From: Mesorhizobium sp. M3A.F.Ca.ET.080.04.2.1
GTDB lineage: Bacteria > Pseudomonadota > Alphaproteobacteria > Rhizobiales > Rhizobiaceae
Direction: 5' to 3'
Length of the DNA: 64,000 nucleotides
NCBI RefSeq assembly: GCF_003952525.1
Contig: NZ_CP034451.1
Span: forward strand, 1,116,001 to 1,180,000
Numbering within the stretch: the stretch's first letter is position 1; the number at the start of each line of letters is the position of its first letter. Positions 24,661 to 33,318 of the stretch are shown one piece after another. Made by a program: the position numbers and the translations under genes. Under the pieces are notes generated by a model, which did no database searches, was not told the DNA's origin, and worked only from the letters and a program-made list of their open reading frames with translations.

Positions 24661-26388
24661 TCATTCGTCCCCCTGGCCATGGCCCGCGCCGGCTGGGGGC
24701 GCGGCCAGGAAATCGAAGTCGCAGCCCTGGTCGGCCTGCAGCACGTGGTCGTGATAGAGCCGCGCATAGCCGCGCGCCGGGCGCTTCAAGGCGGGCCGCT
24801 GGGCGGCGGCCCGCGACGCCAACTCCGCCTCGTCGACCAGCATGTCGATGCGCCGTGCCGGCACGTCGAGACAGATCCTGTCGCCGTTGCGGACCAGGGC
24901 GAGCGGCCCGCCGGCTGCGGCTTCGGGCGAGACATGCAGCACCACGGTGCCGAAGGCGGTGCCGCTCATGCGCGCGTCCGACAGCCTGACCATATCCTTG
25001 ACACCGTGCGCCGCAAGCTTCTTCGGGATCGGGATGTAGCCGGCCTCCGGCATGCCTGGCGCGCCCTTCGGGCCGGCATTGCGCAGCACCAGCACGTCGC
25101 CGGCCGCGACGTCGAGCGCCGGATCGTCGATGCGCTCGGCAAGGTCGGCGACCGACTCGAACACGACGGCGCGGCCGGTGTGCCGCATCAGCGCAGGCGA
25201 GGCCGCCGAATGCTTGATGACGGCGCCGCGCGGGCAGAGATTGCCGGAGAGCACGGCGATGCCGCCCTGCGGTTTGAGCGGCCGGCCGAGCGGCCGGATG
25301 ACGTGCTGCTCGTGCATGGCCTCGCGCTTCATCACCCGCTCCGCCAGCGTGCCGCCGTCGATCACCGGCACGCCGAGATCGAGAAAGCCGGCGAGTTCGG
25401 CGAGCAGGCGCGGCACGCCGCCCGCTTCATGGAAATGCTCCATGTAATGCTCGCCCGAAGGTTTCAGGTCGACCAGCACCGGAACCTCGCGGCCGATCCT
25501 GTCGAACTCGGCGAGATCGACCGAATGGCCGGCCCGGCCGGCGATCGCGGCGAGATGGATGATGCCGTTGGTGGAGGCGCCGATCGCCTGCATGACAACC
25601 ATGGCGTTGCGCAGCGCCGCCGGCGTGACCAGCGCGCCGGGAACGGGCGCGCCGGAGACGGCGATTTGCGCGGCCACGCGGCCGGAAGCCTCGGCCGATC
25701 GCACCCGCTCGGCCAGCGGCGCGGGAATGGAAGCGGCGAAAGGCACGGTGAGGCCCATCGTCTCGGCGATGATGGCCATGGTGCTGGCGGTGCCCATGAC
25801 CATGCAGGTGCCGACCGAAGGCGCCAGCCGGCCGCTGGCCAGCTCGATCTCGGCATCGCCGATGGCGCCGGCACGATGGTCCGACCACAGCCGGCGGCAG
25901 TCGGTGCAGGCCCCCAGCGTCTCGCCCTTGTGGTGGCCGACCACCATCGGCCCGACCGGAACCACCACCGTCGGCAGGCCGGCGCTGATGGCGCCCATGA
26001 TCTGCGCCGGCAAGGTCTTGTCGCAGCCGCCGACAACGACCACGGCGTCCATCGGCTGCGCGCGCACCATCTCCTCGGTGTCCATCGCCATCAGGTTGCG
26101 CAGCACCATCGAGGTGGGATGAGCGAAGGCCTCATGGATGGAGATGGTCGGAAAGACCATCGGCAGCGCGCCCGACAGCATGACGCCGCGCTTGACCGCC
26201 TCGATCAGCTGCGGCGCATTGCCGTGGCAGGGGTTGTAGTCGCTGGCCGTATTGACGATGCCGACGATCGGCCGCCCCAGCGCGTCGTCCGAATAGCCGG
26301 CGGCCTTGATGAAGGCGGTGCGCAAAAACAGCGAGAAGGCCGCGTCGCCATAGCTGGTCACTCGCTTTTTGAGGCCGCGATAAGCCAA
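24661..26388 (-). CDS. IlvD/Edd-family dehydratase
   Basis: I chose the TTG at 26386-26388 (575 residues) because AAAGGTG lies just before it and relatives begin a few residues before KKRVTSYGDAAF. The longer frame would add 51 unlikely residues. The iron-sulphur cysteines are in DYNPCHGN, VVGGCDKTLPAQIMG and GACTDCRR. The enzyme removes water from a dihydroxy or sugar acid. The first gene of the cluster, it is divergent from a GntR regulator, which fits a sugar-acid catabolic role rather than valine biosynthesis. The C-terminal 20 residues are low complexity (APPAGAGHGQGDE). Confidence 0.9.
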   Translation of the reverse strand: MAYRGLKKRVTSYGDAAFSLFLRTAFIKAAGYSDDALGRPIVGIVNTASDYNPCHGNAPQLIEAVKRGVMLSGALPMVFPTISIHEAFAHPTSMVLRNLMAMDTEEMVRAQPMDAVVVVGGCDKTLPAQIMGAISAGLPTVVVPVGPMVVGHHKGETLGACTDCRRLWSDHRAGAIGDAEIELASGRLAPSVGTCMVMGTASTMAIIAETMGLTVPFAASIPAPLAERVRSAEASGRVAAQIAVSGAPVPGALVTPAALRNAMVVMQAIGASTNGIIHLAAIAGRAGHSVDLAEFDRIGREVPVLVDLKPSGEHYMEHFHEAGGVPRLLAELAGFLDLGVPVIDGGTLAERVMKREAMHEQHVIRPLGRPLKPQGGIAVLSGNLCPRGAVIKHSAASPALMRHTGRAVVFESVADLAERIDDPALDVAAGDVLVLRNAGPKGAPGMPEAGYIPIPKKLAAHGVKDMVRLSDARMSGTAFGTVVLHVSPEAAAGGPLALVRNGDRICLDVPARRIDMLVDEAELASRAAAQRPALKRPARGYARLYHDHVLQADQGCDFDFLAAPPAGAGHGQGDE

Positions 26389-26636
26389 TCGGCACCTTTG
26401 GGCTGCGCTTGCATGGGCGGCGGAGTGACATCTGCCCTCCCCGACGGCCAGCTTAAGTGACTCACTCAAACTGTCAATAATTCTGATCCAAGCCCTTTGG
26501 CCACACCCGGTTTTTCCGGGCATATCGAGACAGTCCGGCATTTATATTATCGATGATCGTGACAGATCGCTTCTGTTGCGAGGAATCCGGCTCTGCGGCT
26601 AGAGTGGGTCGGGGAAGCCGGCGCGAGGACATCAAG

Positions 26637-27302
26637 ATGCTCACCAGGACGGACTATGGCGGCAAGGAAGCCGACGTCGTCAGAGCGCTTGAGGAAGACA
26701 TCATCTTCGGCCGGCTGGCGCCGGGCGCACGGCTGGTCGAGGATGGGCTGCTTGCCCGCTTCCCGGTCTCGCGACACAGCATCCGCCAGGCGCTCTACCA
26801 GTTGGAGAAGCTCGGCATCGTCACGCGCGAGCGCAACAAGGGCGCGATGGTGAGACGGCTCTCGTCCGAGGAGGTCAGGCAGATCTACGAGGTGCGCGAG
26901 CTGTTGCAGCGGCAGGCGGCGCTGATGATCCCGCTGCCGGCCAGCGCGGCACTGATCGACGAATTGATGGAGATCCACAGCATCTACAGCGCCCATGTCG
27001 ACGCCAACTACCTGCGCGGCATCCACGAGGCCAACGACCGCTTCCACCTCACCATGTTCTCGGCCTGCGGCAACGCCTATCTTGTGTCGTCGATCGAGCA
27101 ATATATGCGGCTCAGCCTGCCGGTGCGGGCGAACTCGCTGGCCGACCGCGAAAAGCTCGAAGTGTCGCGCCAGCACCACTGCTTCATGATCGAGGCGCTG
27201 AAGCGCCGCGACAACTGGGTGCTGGCGCAGCTCTGCATCGACCATTTGCAGCCGAGCAAGGCGTTCTACCTGCAGGAGATCGGGAAGAGCGAGGAGGTTT
27301 GA
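26637..27302 (+). CDS. GntR-family regulator (FCD subgroup)
   Basis: The product is 221 residues from the ATG at 26637, with GAGGAC upstream. The winged helix is at the N-terminus: DIIFGRLAPGARLVEDGLLA, then VSRHSIRQALYQLEKLGIV. The FCD ligand domain follows, with EVRELLQRQAALMI, ANDRFHLTMFSACGN and HHCFMIEALKRRD; the Asp/His metal ligands are recognisable. It diverges from the dehydratase and is its likely repressor, responding to the pathway's acid substrate. The 248-base region between them should hold its operator; I could not fix one. Confidence 0.92.
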   Translation: MLTRTDYGGKEADVVRALEEDIIFGRLAPGARLVEDGLLARFPVSRHSIRQALYQLEKLGIVTRERNKGAMVRRLSSEEVRQIYEVRELLQRQAALMIPLPASAALIDELMEIHSIYSAHVDANYLRGIHEANDRFHLTMFSACGNAYLVSSIEQYMRLSLPVRANSLADREKLEVSRQHHCFMIEALKRRDNWVLAQLCIDHLQPSKAFYLQEIGKSEEV

Positions 27303-27340
27303 GGCGGTGGAACTGGCTTGGCCGCCATGCGAGGCCGAGT

Positions 27341-27508
27341 TCCGTCACATCCCCTTCTGTCCTGTCGGACATCTCCTCCGCAAGGGGGGAGATTGGCAGC
27401 CTCGGCCTCTTGCCCAATTCTGCGGCGTTGAAAATTGGCGAAAGCCGAGGCGAGATCTGATCTCCCTCCTTGCGGGGGGAGATGCCCGGCAGGGCAGAAG
27501 GGTGCTCA
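27341..27508. repeat. Composite palindromic element, family A (core type)
   Basis: Two inverted arms, with CCCTTCTGTCC...GGGGAGATT on the left and GATCTCCCTCC...GGGCAGAAGGG on the right, flank a core containing ATTGGCGAAAGCCG. It lies between the GntR gene and the convergent YdeI-like gene. Confidence 0.8.
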
Positions 27509-27534
27509 AGCGCCACCGATTGGATGATCCCTGC

Positions 27535-28134
27535 TCACCTCTTCTGCGGATAAATCGTCTCGCCGCGCTTCAGCATCGCCACGAACGTCTCGATCTTCTT
27601 CTTGCGCCCGGCTTCGGTCTTCATGTTGTGGGTGCGGAAGGCGAGCGCGAAGCGGTTCTGGGCGGAAAGCTTGGCCAGCATTTCCCTCGCCTTGGGCTCG
27701 GCGTCGATCGCCGCCTGCAGGTCCGGCGGAATGGTCATTTCCTTGCCTGAATCGTAGGCGCGGTCCCAGCGGCCGTCGGCCTTGGCGGCCTCGACCTGCT
27801 TGAGGCCATGCTCGGTCATGCGGCCCTCCTCGATCAAGCGTGCGACATTGTCGACGTTGATCCTGCTCCAGATGCTCTTTTTGCCGCGCGGCGTGTAGCG
27901 CTGCAGGAAGCTCTTGTCGTCGAGCGACTTGCGGACCGCATCGATCCAGCCGAAGCAGAGCACCACGTCGATCGCCTGTTTCGGCGTGATCGAGGGCAAC
28001 CCGGACCCGACTTTGTGGATCTTGATCCAGACCTCGCTTTCGCTGGCGTGGTTGTCGGCCAGCCAGGCGTAGAAGCTTTCCGCGTCGGGGAATTCATGGA
28101 CCTTGTCCGGATCGACCTTGATTGCGGGCATCAT
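27535..28134 (-). CDS. YdeI/OmpD-associated family protein
   Basis: The product is 199 residues from the first of two adjacent ATG codons, with GAGGTG directly before. Family marks are ESFYAWLADNHASESEVWIK, the long helix TPKQAIDVVLCFGWIDAVRK, and YTPRGKKSIWSRINVDNVAR. The C-terminal part has MTIPPDLQAAI and the AFRTHNMKTEAGRKKKIETF tail. Members are small cytoplasmic proteins, some linked with resistance to cationic peptides; biochemical function is unknown. It diverges from the SDR gene. Confidence 0.88.
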   Translation of the reverse strand: MMPAIKVDPDKVHEFPDAESFYAWLADNHASESEVWIKIHKVGSGLPSITPKQAIDVVLCFGWIDAVRKSLDDKSFLQRYTPRGKKSIWSRINVDNVARLIEEGRMTEHGLKQVEAAKADGRWDRAYDSGKEMTIPPDLQAAIDAEPKAREMLAKLSAQNRFALAFRTHNMKTEAGRKKKIETFVAMLKRGETIYPQKR

Positions 28135-28320
28135 CACCTCGTCCAGTTGTCTCGACCACAGACAATCTGGACGATTCCGCCGCTGTTGTGGCGACCGTTG
28201 ATGGCAGTTTTCGTCAGGAGGCGAGCGGGCATCATCGGAGTTGCCGATACCACTATCGATTGCTTCCGTTTCCATCCCGAGCTCTGGCCTGCCACATCGT
28301 CGTCCATGCAAAGGAAAGGC

Positions 28321-29046
28321 ATGGACATGGACAAGCAAAGAATACTGATCGTCGGCGGCGGTTCCGGCATGGGGCTGGCACTGGCCAGATGCTGCCTCGA
28401 CAAAGGCGCGACGGTCATCATCGCCGGGCGTGGTGAAGCGAAGCTCGATGTGGCACGGGGCGAGCTCGGACGGGCCGCGCTGGAGACGGCGGCGGTCGAC
28501 ATCAGCCGCGAGGCCGAGGTCGCGGCGCTGTTTCAGCGCACCGGCGAACTCGACCATATCGTCAGCACCGCCGCCGCGATCGAAGGCGCCTACCGGCTGC
28601 TGCCCGAGATCGAGCTGGAGGCCGCGCAGCGCGTCGTGGAGAGCAAGTTCTACGGGCCGCTGCTGTTGGCAAAGCATGGCGCGCCAAAACTGTCGGCCAA
28701 AGGCTCGTTGACCTTCGTCTCCGGCATTGCCGCTTATCGGCCGGCGGCGCGCGGCTCGGTGGCCGCGGCCGTCAACGCCGCGCTCGAAGGGCTGGTCCGG
28801 GCCTTGGCCGTCGAACTGGCGCCGATCCGCGTCAACGCCGTCTCGCCCGGCTGGGTGGACACGCCGATCTGGGAGCTCGTCGCCGGCGACAGGAAAGCGC
28901 AGACATTGGCCGCCATGGCGGAACGGCTGCCGGCGGGACGGGTCGGACGGCCAGAAGACATTGCCGATGCAATCAGCTTCCTGATGGGCAACGGCTTTAC
29001 GACGGGAGAGACACTGCATGTGGAGGGCGGGCACCGGCTGGTTTGA
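28321..29046 (+). CDS. SDR-fold protein with degenerate catalytic Tyr/Lys
   Basis: The product is 241 residues from the ATG at 28321 (AAAGGAAAGG upstream). The cofactor loop IVGGGSGMGLALAR and NAVSPGWVDTPIW are those of a short-chain dehydrogenase. The active-site stretch reads VSGIAAYRPAARGSVAAAVN followed by AALEGLVRA. At the usual Tyr and Lys of YxxxK there are Ala and Asn. The Ser is kept. It may be a non-catalytic or altered SDR. Its 3' end overlaps the convergent LysR gene by 50 bases. Confidence 0.85.
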   Translation: MDMDKQRILIVGGGSGMGLALARCCLDKGATVIIAGRGEAKLDVARGELGRAALETAAVDISREAEVAALFQRTGELDHIVSTAAAIEGAYRLLPEIELEAAQRVVESKFYGPLLLAKHGAPKLSAKGSLTFVSGIAAYRPAARGSVAAAVNAALEGLVRALAVELAPIRVNAVSPGWVDTPIWELVAGDRKAQTLAAMAERLPAGRVGRPEDIADAISFLMGNGFTTGETLHVEGGHRLV

Positions 29047-29953
29047 CGGTCGTGAAATTCTCGCTCACGACGCCCAGCAGCGCCTTCAGCGCCGGCGGCT
29101 GGACCCGCCGTCGACGCCAGACCATGACGAGGTCGGCCGAACGGACCGGACCAGGCCACGCCACCTCCGTCACCACGCCGCGACCAAGCGCATCGGCAAC
29201 CGCGAGCCGCGGCACGATGCCGAGGCCCGCGCCAGCGGCCACCAGGCCAGCGATCGCGTCGATGCTGCCGACCTCGGCGGCGAGCCTCGGCTTGCCGAGC
29301 CCCGCTTCGACGAAAGCGCTGTCGAGCATGGCGCGATAGACGCATCCGGCTTCGGTGGCGACGAAGCGCTTTTCGGCAAGCTCGGCCAGATCGACATCCG
29401 TCCGGTTCTCGCCTGGCGGCGCGATCAGCACCAGCGGCTCGGCCGCGACAATGCGTCTGGTGAAGCGCCGGTCCGGCTCGCCGGCATCGACATCAAGCTT
29501 GGGGGACCGCTGAAAGCAGAAGGCTACGTCGATCTCGCCCTGCCCCAGCCTGCGCAGCAATTCGCCGCTGCCGGCGATCTTCAGCTTGATGTCGATCTCG
29601 GGATAGGCGGCGCGGAAATCGCCAAGCCAGCCGGCGAGCCTTGCGGCAGCAATCGACTCCAGCGCGCCGACCGACAATATGCCGGCGGTCTGTCCGGTGG
29701 AGGCGTCGATCGCGGCGCGGGCCTCGTCAGCGAGCGCCAGCAGCTCCTCGGCGTAAGGTTTCAGCGCCTCGCCCGCCGGGGTCAGTTCCAGCCCCTGGCG
29801 CGAGCGTGAGAAAAGGCTGGCGCCGAGTTCGACCTCCAGCGCCTGGATCTGGTCGCTGACGCTCGACTGCGCGAGATTGACCTCGGCGGCGGCGCGCGTC
29901 ACGTTGCGCGTCCGCGCGACCGTCAGAAATGTCTTCAGCAGCCTTGGGTGCAT
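28997..29953 (-). CDS. LysR-family transcriptional regulator
   Basis: The product is 318 residues. The N-terminal helix-turn-helix is standard (LLKTFLTVARTRNVTRAAAE, then LAQSSVSDQIQALEVELGAS LFSR in the wing). The substrate-binding domain runs from about residue 92, with ILSVGALESIAAARL and SIDAIAGLVAAGAGLGIVPR. The target is unknown; no gene diverges from it within a typical distance, since the neighbouring protease-like gene lies upstream on the same strand. Its end overlaps the SDR gene. Confidence 0.92.
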   Translation of the reverse strand: MHPRLLKTFLTVARTRNVTRAAAEVNLAQSSVSDQIQALEVELGASLFSRSRQGLELTPAGEALKPYAEELLALADEARAAIDASTGQTAGILSVGALESIAAARLAGWLGDFRAAYPEIDIKLKIAGSGELLRRLGQGEIDVAFCFQRSPKLDVDAGEPDRRFTRRIVAAEPLVLIAPPGENRTDVDLAELAEKRFVATEAGCVYRAMLDSAFVEAGLGKPRLAAEVGSIDAIAGLVAAGAGLGIVPRLAVADALGRGVVTEVAWPGPVRSADLVMVWRRRRVQPPALKALLGVVSENFTTVKPAGARPPHAVSLPS

Positions 29954-29966
29954 CGGGCGAGCGGCG

Positions 29967-30869
29967 TCACTGCAGCTGCGGCTTCTTGAGGAAAGAGTTG
30001 CGGTCGGCGGATTTTATCCGCAGCCAGGTCTCGCGGCCGTCGCGCACCACGCGCAGCGGGATCTCCGCCCCGGCCGGGTTCTGCCAGAGCTTGCGGTAGA
30101 AGTCGGCGAGCCCGTCGACCTCGCCGTCGCGCACGTCGGAAATAATGTCGCCCTGGCGCAGGCCGGCCTGCGCCGCCGGGCCGCCCTCGGCGACGCTCAT
30201 CACCACCACCATGCCGTTCGACTCGGCCGAGAAGGCGCCGAGCCACGGGCGCGGCGGCTTCGCCACCTGGCCGCGTTTCACCAGATCCTCGAGGATCGGC
30301 GTCAGCAGGTTGATCGGCACCACCATGTTGATGTCGGCGACCTCGCCGGCGCGGCTCATCTGCAGGCGCAGCGAGCCGACCCCGAGCAGCTTGCCGTGCT
30401 TGTCGAAAAGTGCGGCCCCGCCCCAGGACGGGTGCGCCGGCGCGGTGAAGATCGCCTCGTCGATCAGATATTCCCAATAGCCGGCAAATTCCTGCTTGGT
30501 GACGATATGCGCATCGACCTGCTGGCCGATGCCGTCGGCAAGCGTCACGGCGTCGCCGATATTGGCCTTCCTGGCGTCGCCGAAGGCAACCGCAGGCAGG
30601 TTGAGCGGCGACAGCGCCTGCACCAGGCCAAAGCCGGTCTCCTGGTCGTAGGCCAGCGCATGCGCGGGAACCACGCGGCCGTCCTGGTCGGTCAGCCAGA
30701 CCTCCTCGGCCTCGGTGATGAGATAGCCGATGGTAAGCACCAGGCCATTGTCGCGGATCACCACGCCGCTGCCTTCGCGGCGCGTGCCCAGCGCATTGGC
30801 GGTGAAGGCGTCGTCCGGAACCGTGGCGCGCACGGCGACGACGGAGCGGGAGACTTTTTCGACGGTCAT
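29967..30869 (-). CDS. Trypsin-like PDZ protein lacking a recognisable catalytic triad
   Basis: The product is 300 residues from the ATG at 30867-30869 with AGGA upstream. Residues 1-190 follow the HtrA/DegP fold (GSGVVIRDNGLVLT, then AIFTAPAHPSWGGAALFDKH), and a PDZ domain follows (GPAAQAGLRQGDIISDVRDG). Where HtrA has His in TxxHV there is IGYLI, where it has Asp in DLAxL there is GFGLV, and where it has GNSGGP there is PSWGGAA. It therefore looks proteolytically dead. No signal peptide is visible, so it is probably cytoplasmic. It lies 13 bases upstream of the LysR gene. Confidence 0.82.
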   Translation of the reverse strand: MTVEKVSRSVVAVRATVPDDAFTANALGTRREGSGVVIRDNGLVLTIGYLITEAEEVWLTDQDGRVVPAHALAYDQETGFGLVQALSPLNLPAVAFGDARKANIGDAVTLADGIGQQVDAHIVTKQEFAGYWEYLIDEAIFTAPAHPSWGGAALFDKHGKLLGVGSLRLQMSRAGEVADINMVVPINLLTPILEDLVKRGQVAKPPRPWLGAFSAESNGMVVVMSVAEGGPAAQAGLRQGDIISDVRDGEVDGLADFYRKLWQNPAGAEIPLRVVRDGRETWLRIKSADRNSFLKKPQLQ

Positions 30870-30942
30870 CGGACGATCCTGGATTGCGGGGCTTTTGCCT
30901 ATAGGTATGGCGGAAGCAGACGGGCGCAAGGGCAAGCTTTTC

Positions 30943-31116
30943 CTTCTCCCCTTGGGGTCCGAAGGACGGGGTGAGACCCGCGGCTCGCCCCCGGGCGGTG
31001 GGTCGGCGCGCAGCGCCGAGACGGCCGGGGGTGCTCCAGCGGAGTGAGACGCCGGCGTTTCCTGGAACACCCCTCAACCGTCGCCTTCGGCGACCCCTTT
31101 CCCACAAGGGGAGACG
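30943..31116. repeat. Degenerate palindromic intergenic element (family D)
   Basis: CTTCTCCCCTTGGGGTCCG at the left and CCACAAGGGGAGA at the right are inverted relatives, with CAACCGTCGCCTTCGGCGAC inside. It occupies most of the 385-base gap between divergent genes. The type is common in rhizobia. I see no gene inside. Confidence 0.5.
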
Positions 31117-31140
31117 GGAAAAAGCCCTGGCACAAACGTT

Positions 31141-31160
31141 AGTTCAAAAAAACTTGAACT
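31141..31160. promoter_or_regulatory. Perfect inverted repeat, likely operator
   Basis: AGTTCAA and TTGAACT form a perfect 7-base inverted repeat around AAAAAC, in an AT-rich stretch 95 bases before the GST start. The location and symmetry suggest a regulator site; the regulator is unknown. Confidence 0.5.
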
Positions 31161-31254
31161 TTTCTATTTGAAGCGTGCGCCGCCGCTCCTAAGTAGAGGG
31201 CATGCGCGCCTCGTCCGATCAATCCGACCCCGCAAGAGACAAAGGCCTCCCACG

Positions 31255-32124
31255 ATGAATCAGTACACCCCGCCGAAAGTCTGGACCTGGAACAAGCCGA
31301 GTGGCGGCACATTCGCCGCGATCAATCGGCCGGTCGCCGGGCCGACGCATGTGAAGGAGCTGCCGGTCGGCAAGCATCCGCTGCAGCTTTATTCGCTGGC
31401 CACGCCCAACGGCCAGAAAGTGACGATCATGCTGGAGGAGCTTTTGGCGCGCGGCCACAAGGGCGCCGAATATGACGCCTGGCTGATCCGCATCAACGAC
31501 GGCGAGCAGTTCGGCTCAGGCTTCGTCGAGGTCAATCCCAACTCCAAGATCCCGGCGCTGATGGACCGCAGCGGCGACAAGCCGATCCGTGTGTTCGAAT
31601 CCGGCTCGATCCTGACCTATCTGGCGGAAAAGTTCGGCGAGTTCCTGCCGACGGATCCAGCCGCCCGCGCCGAAACTTTCTCCTGGCTGTTCTGGCAGAT
31701 GGGCTCGGCCCCCTATCTGGGCGGCGGCTTCGGGCATTTCTATGCTTATGCGCCGGAAAAGATCGAATATGCCATCGACCGCTTCGCCATGGAGACCAAG
31801 CGGCAGATGGACGTGCTCGACCGGCGGCTCGCGGAAAGCGAATATCTGGCCGGGCCCGACTACACGATCGCCGACATGGCGGTCTGGCCCTGGTATGGCG
31901 GGCTCGCCAAGGGCCGCAGCTACAACGACGCCCACCAGTTCCTGTCGGTGCATGAGTACAGCCACGTGCAGCGCTGGGCCGACGCGATCGACGCCAGGCC
32001 GGCGGTGAAGCGCGGCCGCATGGTCAACCGTATTTCCGGCGACCCGGCCTACCAGCTGCACGAGCGCCACGACGCCAGCGACTTCGAGACGAACACGCAG
32101 GACAAACTGCAGGCGGCGGAGTGA
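31255..32124 (+). CDS. yghU: YghU-type glutathione-dependent disulfide-bond oxidoreductase
   Basis: The product is 289 residues from the ATG at 31255. It is a nu-class glutathione transferase: an N-terminal extension (YTPPKVWTWNKPSGG), the thioredoxin fold with SLATPNGQKVTIMLEEL, the glutathione-binding PNSKIPAL and FESGSILTYLAEKF, and a helical C-domain with DYTIADMAVWPWYG. YghU reduces disulfides with glutathione and has weak peroxidase activity. The length is typical. The gene stands alone, behind the palindrome at 31141-31160. Confidence 0.92.
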   Translation: MNQYTPPKVWTWNKPSGGTFAAINRPVAGPTHVKELPVGKHPLQLYSLATPNGQKVTIMLEELLARGHKGAEYDAWLIRINDGEQFGSGFVEVNPNSKIPALMDRSGDKPIRVFESGSILTYLAEKFGEFLPTDPAARAETFSWLFWQMGSAPYLGGGFGHFYAYAPEKIEYAIDRFAMETKRQMDVLDRRLAESEYLAGPDYTIADMAVWPWYGGLAKGRSYNDAHQFLSVHEYSHVQRWADAIDARPAVKRGRMVNRISGDPAYQLHERHDASDFETNTQDKLQAAE

Positions 32125-32176
32125 AAGGGGCTGCTTCGCCTTCCCGTGTAGTTGGCGAAGGCGGGGATGACGGGGC

Positions 32177-32357
32177 AATCTCCCCCCTTGCGGGGGAGAT
32201 GTCCGGCAGGATAGAGGGGGGTGCTGTCCCGCCAGCCTCTCAGCCAATTCCGGCCGCACCTCAACGCGAGCGCTCGAAATCGCGATCAGGTCAACGCCGC
32301 GTTCCTTCACAACCCCCCTCTGCCCTGCCGGGCATCTCCCCCGCAAGGGGGGAGATC
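32177..32357. repeat. Composite palindromic element, family A (no core)
   Basis: Left arm 32177-32221 and right arm 32311-32357 are inverted copies. The interior has GTGCTGTCCCGCCAGCCTCTCAGCC and GCGTTCC, flank sequences of other copies, and lacks the ATTGGCGAAAG core. It lies between two convergent genes. Confidence 0.85.
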
Positions 32358-32376
32358 GGACGTCACCAGCGCCGCG

Positions 32377-32922
32377 CTATCTCCCAAACGTATACGTCAC
32401 ACTCGCCTCTCCCAGCGCCTGGCTTTTGGCTGCCACCGATACCATCTCCGGCGAGGGATTGTCCGGCGTGCGCAGCTTCGCTTCGCCCAGCGCATAAAGG
32501 GTGAAGACATAATGGTGCGCGCCGCTGCCGGGCGGCGGGCATGGGCCGAAATAGCTGGCGCGGCCGATGTCGCCCTTGCCGAGCACCGTGCCCTTGGGCA
32601 AGCCCTTGCCGCGTTTCGAGCCGGCGCCCTCGGCCAGGCCCTTGGCGCTTGCCGGAATGTTCCATGCCAGCCAGTGCCAGAAGCCCTTGCCGCCATTGGC
32701 ATCGCGATCGAACATGGTGAGCACGTAGCTTTTGGTGCCGGCCGGCGGACGCTTCCAGGCGAGCGCGATCGAGACGCTGTTGCCGCCGCATCCAGGCTTG
32801 TCGCCGAGATATTTCGCATCCCACTTGCCGTCGGAGACCGACGGGCTCGAGATTTCGAAAGCGGATGCCTGGCCGGCGAAAGCAATAGCGGCAAGCGCGA
32901 TGAGGCTGAGGCGCGGGATCAT
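32377..32922 (-). CDS. YbhB/YbcL-family (Raf kinase inhibitor-like) secreted protein
   Basis: The product is 181 residues from the second ATG (32920-32922), because GGGAGG is adjacent to the first ATG and correctly spaced for the second. The signal peptide is IPRLSLIALAAIAFAGQASA. The PEBP fold is shown by KPGCGGNSVSIALAWKRPPA, FDRDANGGKGFWHWLAWNIP and YFGPCPPPGSGAHHYVFTLY, the last holding the ligand pocket. PEBP proteins bind phosphate-bearing ligands; the bacterial role is unclear. A periplasmic location is inferred. Confidence 0.9.
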   Translation of the reverse strand: MIPRLSLIALAAIAFAGQASAFEISSPSVSDGKWDAKYLGDKPGCGGNSVSIALAWKRPPAGTKSYVLTMFDRDANGGKGFWHWLAWNIPASAKGLAEGAGSKRGKGLPKGTVLGKGDIGRASYFGPCPPPGSGAHHYVFTLYALGEAKLRTPDNPSPEMVSVAAKSQALGEASVTYTFGR

Positions 32923-32950
32923 GGCCATCCTCCCTGGCTGAGCTGCTCCC

Positions 32951-33053
32951 TGAAGCGCGTCGCGCTAAAACCGATTCAGTGCCGCGCTTCAGATCCTGGT
33001 TCTGATGCATGTCGTTGTCTCGGAACCGCTGCACATTTCCGAGCGACAAGCAT
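32951..33053. repeat. RIME1-like rhizobial intergenic mosaic element
   Basis: The element runs from TGAAGCGCGTCGCGCTAAAA to GAGCGACAAGCAT and includes TGATGCATGTCGTTGTCTCG and CCGCTGCACAT. It is homologous to 7102-7206. Confidence 0.75.
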
Positions 33054-33133
33054 CGGCTGAACTGCCGAGTTTAGCTGAAAGCCGGCGCCGCGCCGAGCAA
33101 CTTTGCGTGACGGGTCGCCGGCCCGTCGGAAAC

Positions 33134-33300
33134 AAAAAAGCCCCGCCGGTGGAGGCCGTCGGGGCTCTTTCGTTGAGGCCGTTGAGGTGGGACCCCACAG
33201 CCAGTGATCCAGGGGGTGTTGGATCGAGGGTGAAACTAGCCGAAGACCGGATCAGGCGAAAATCACGCCTGCGCACTACCAATCACGCTTGTGCGAGAAT
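33134..33300 (-). ncRNA. Candidate small RNA ending at a strong terminator
   Basis: Reading leftward from about 33300, the sequence is unique and contains possible hairpins (for example TGTGGGGTCCCACCTCAACG). It ends at a strong terminator with TTTTTT. No annotated gene lies directly upstream on this strand; the aminotransferase ends at 33504 with a repeat element between. The 5' end and promoter could not be set. It might instead be the tail of the aminotransferase message. Confidence 0.35.
33139..33166 (-). terminator. Rho-independent terminator
   Basis: AGCCCCG and CGGGGCT pair around a GC-rich loop. The minus strand continues GGCTTTTTTGTT, a clear T-run. It serves either the small RNA candidate or the aminotransferase transcript. 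Confidence 0.75.
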
Positions 33301-33318
33301 GAGGTGATGGGGCGGCGC

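Noticed and set aside
28341..28365. GGAAC-N18-TT match on the minus strand inside the degenerate SDR gene
   Set aside because: It is about 200 bases from the YdeI-like start and inside a coding region; at this GC content a few matches per 64 kb are expected by chance.
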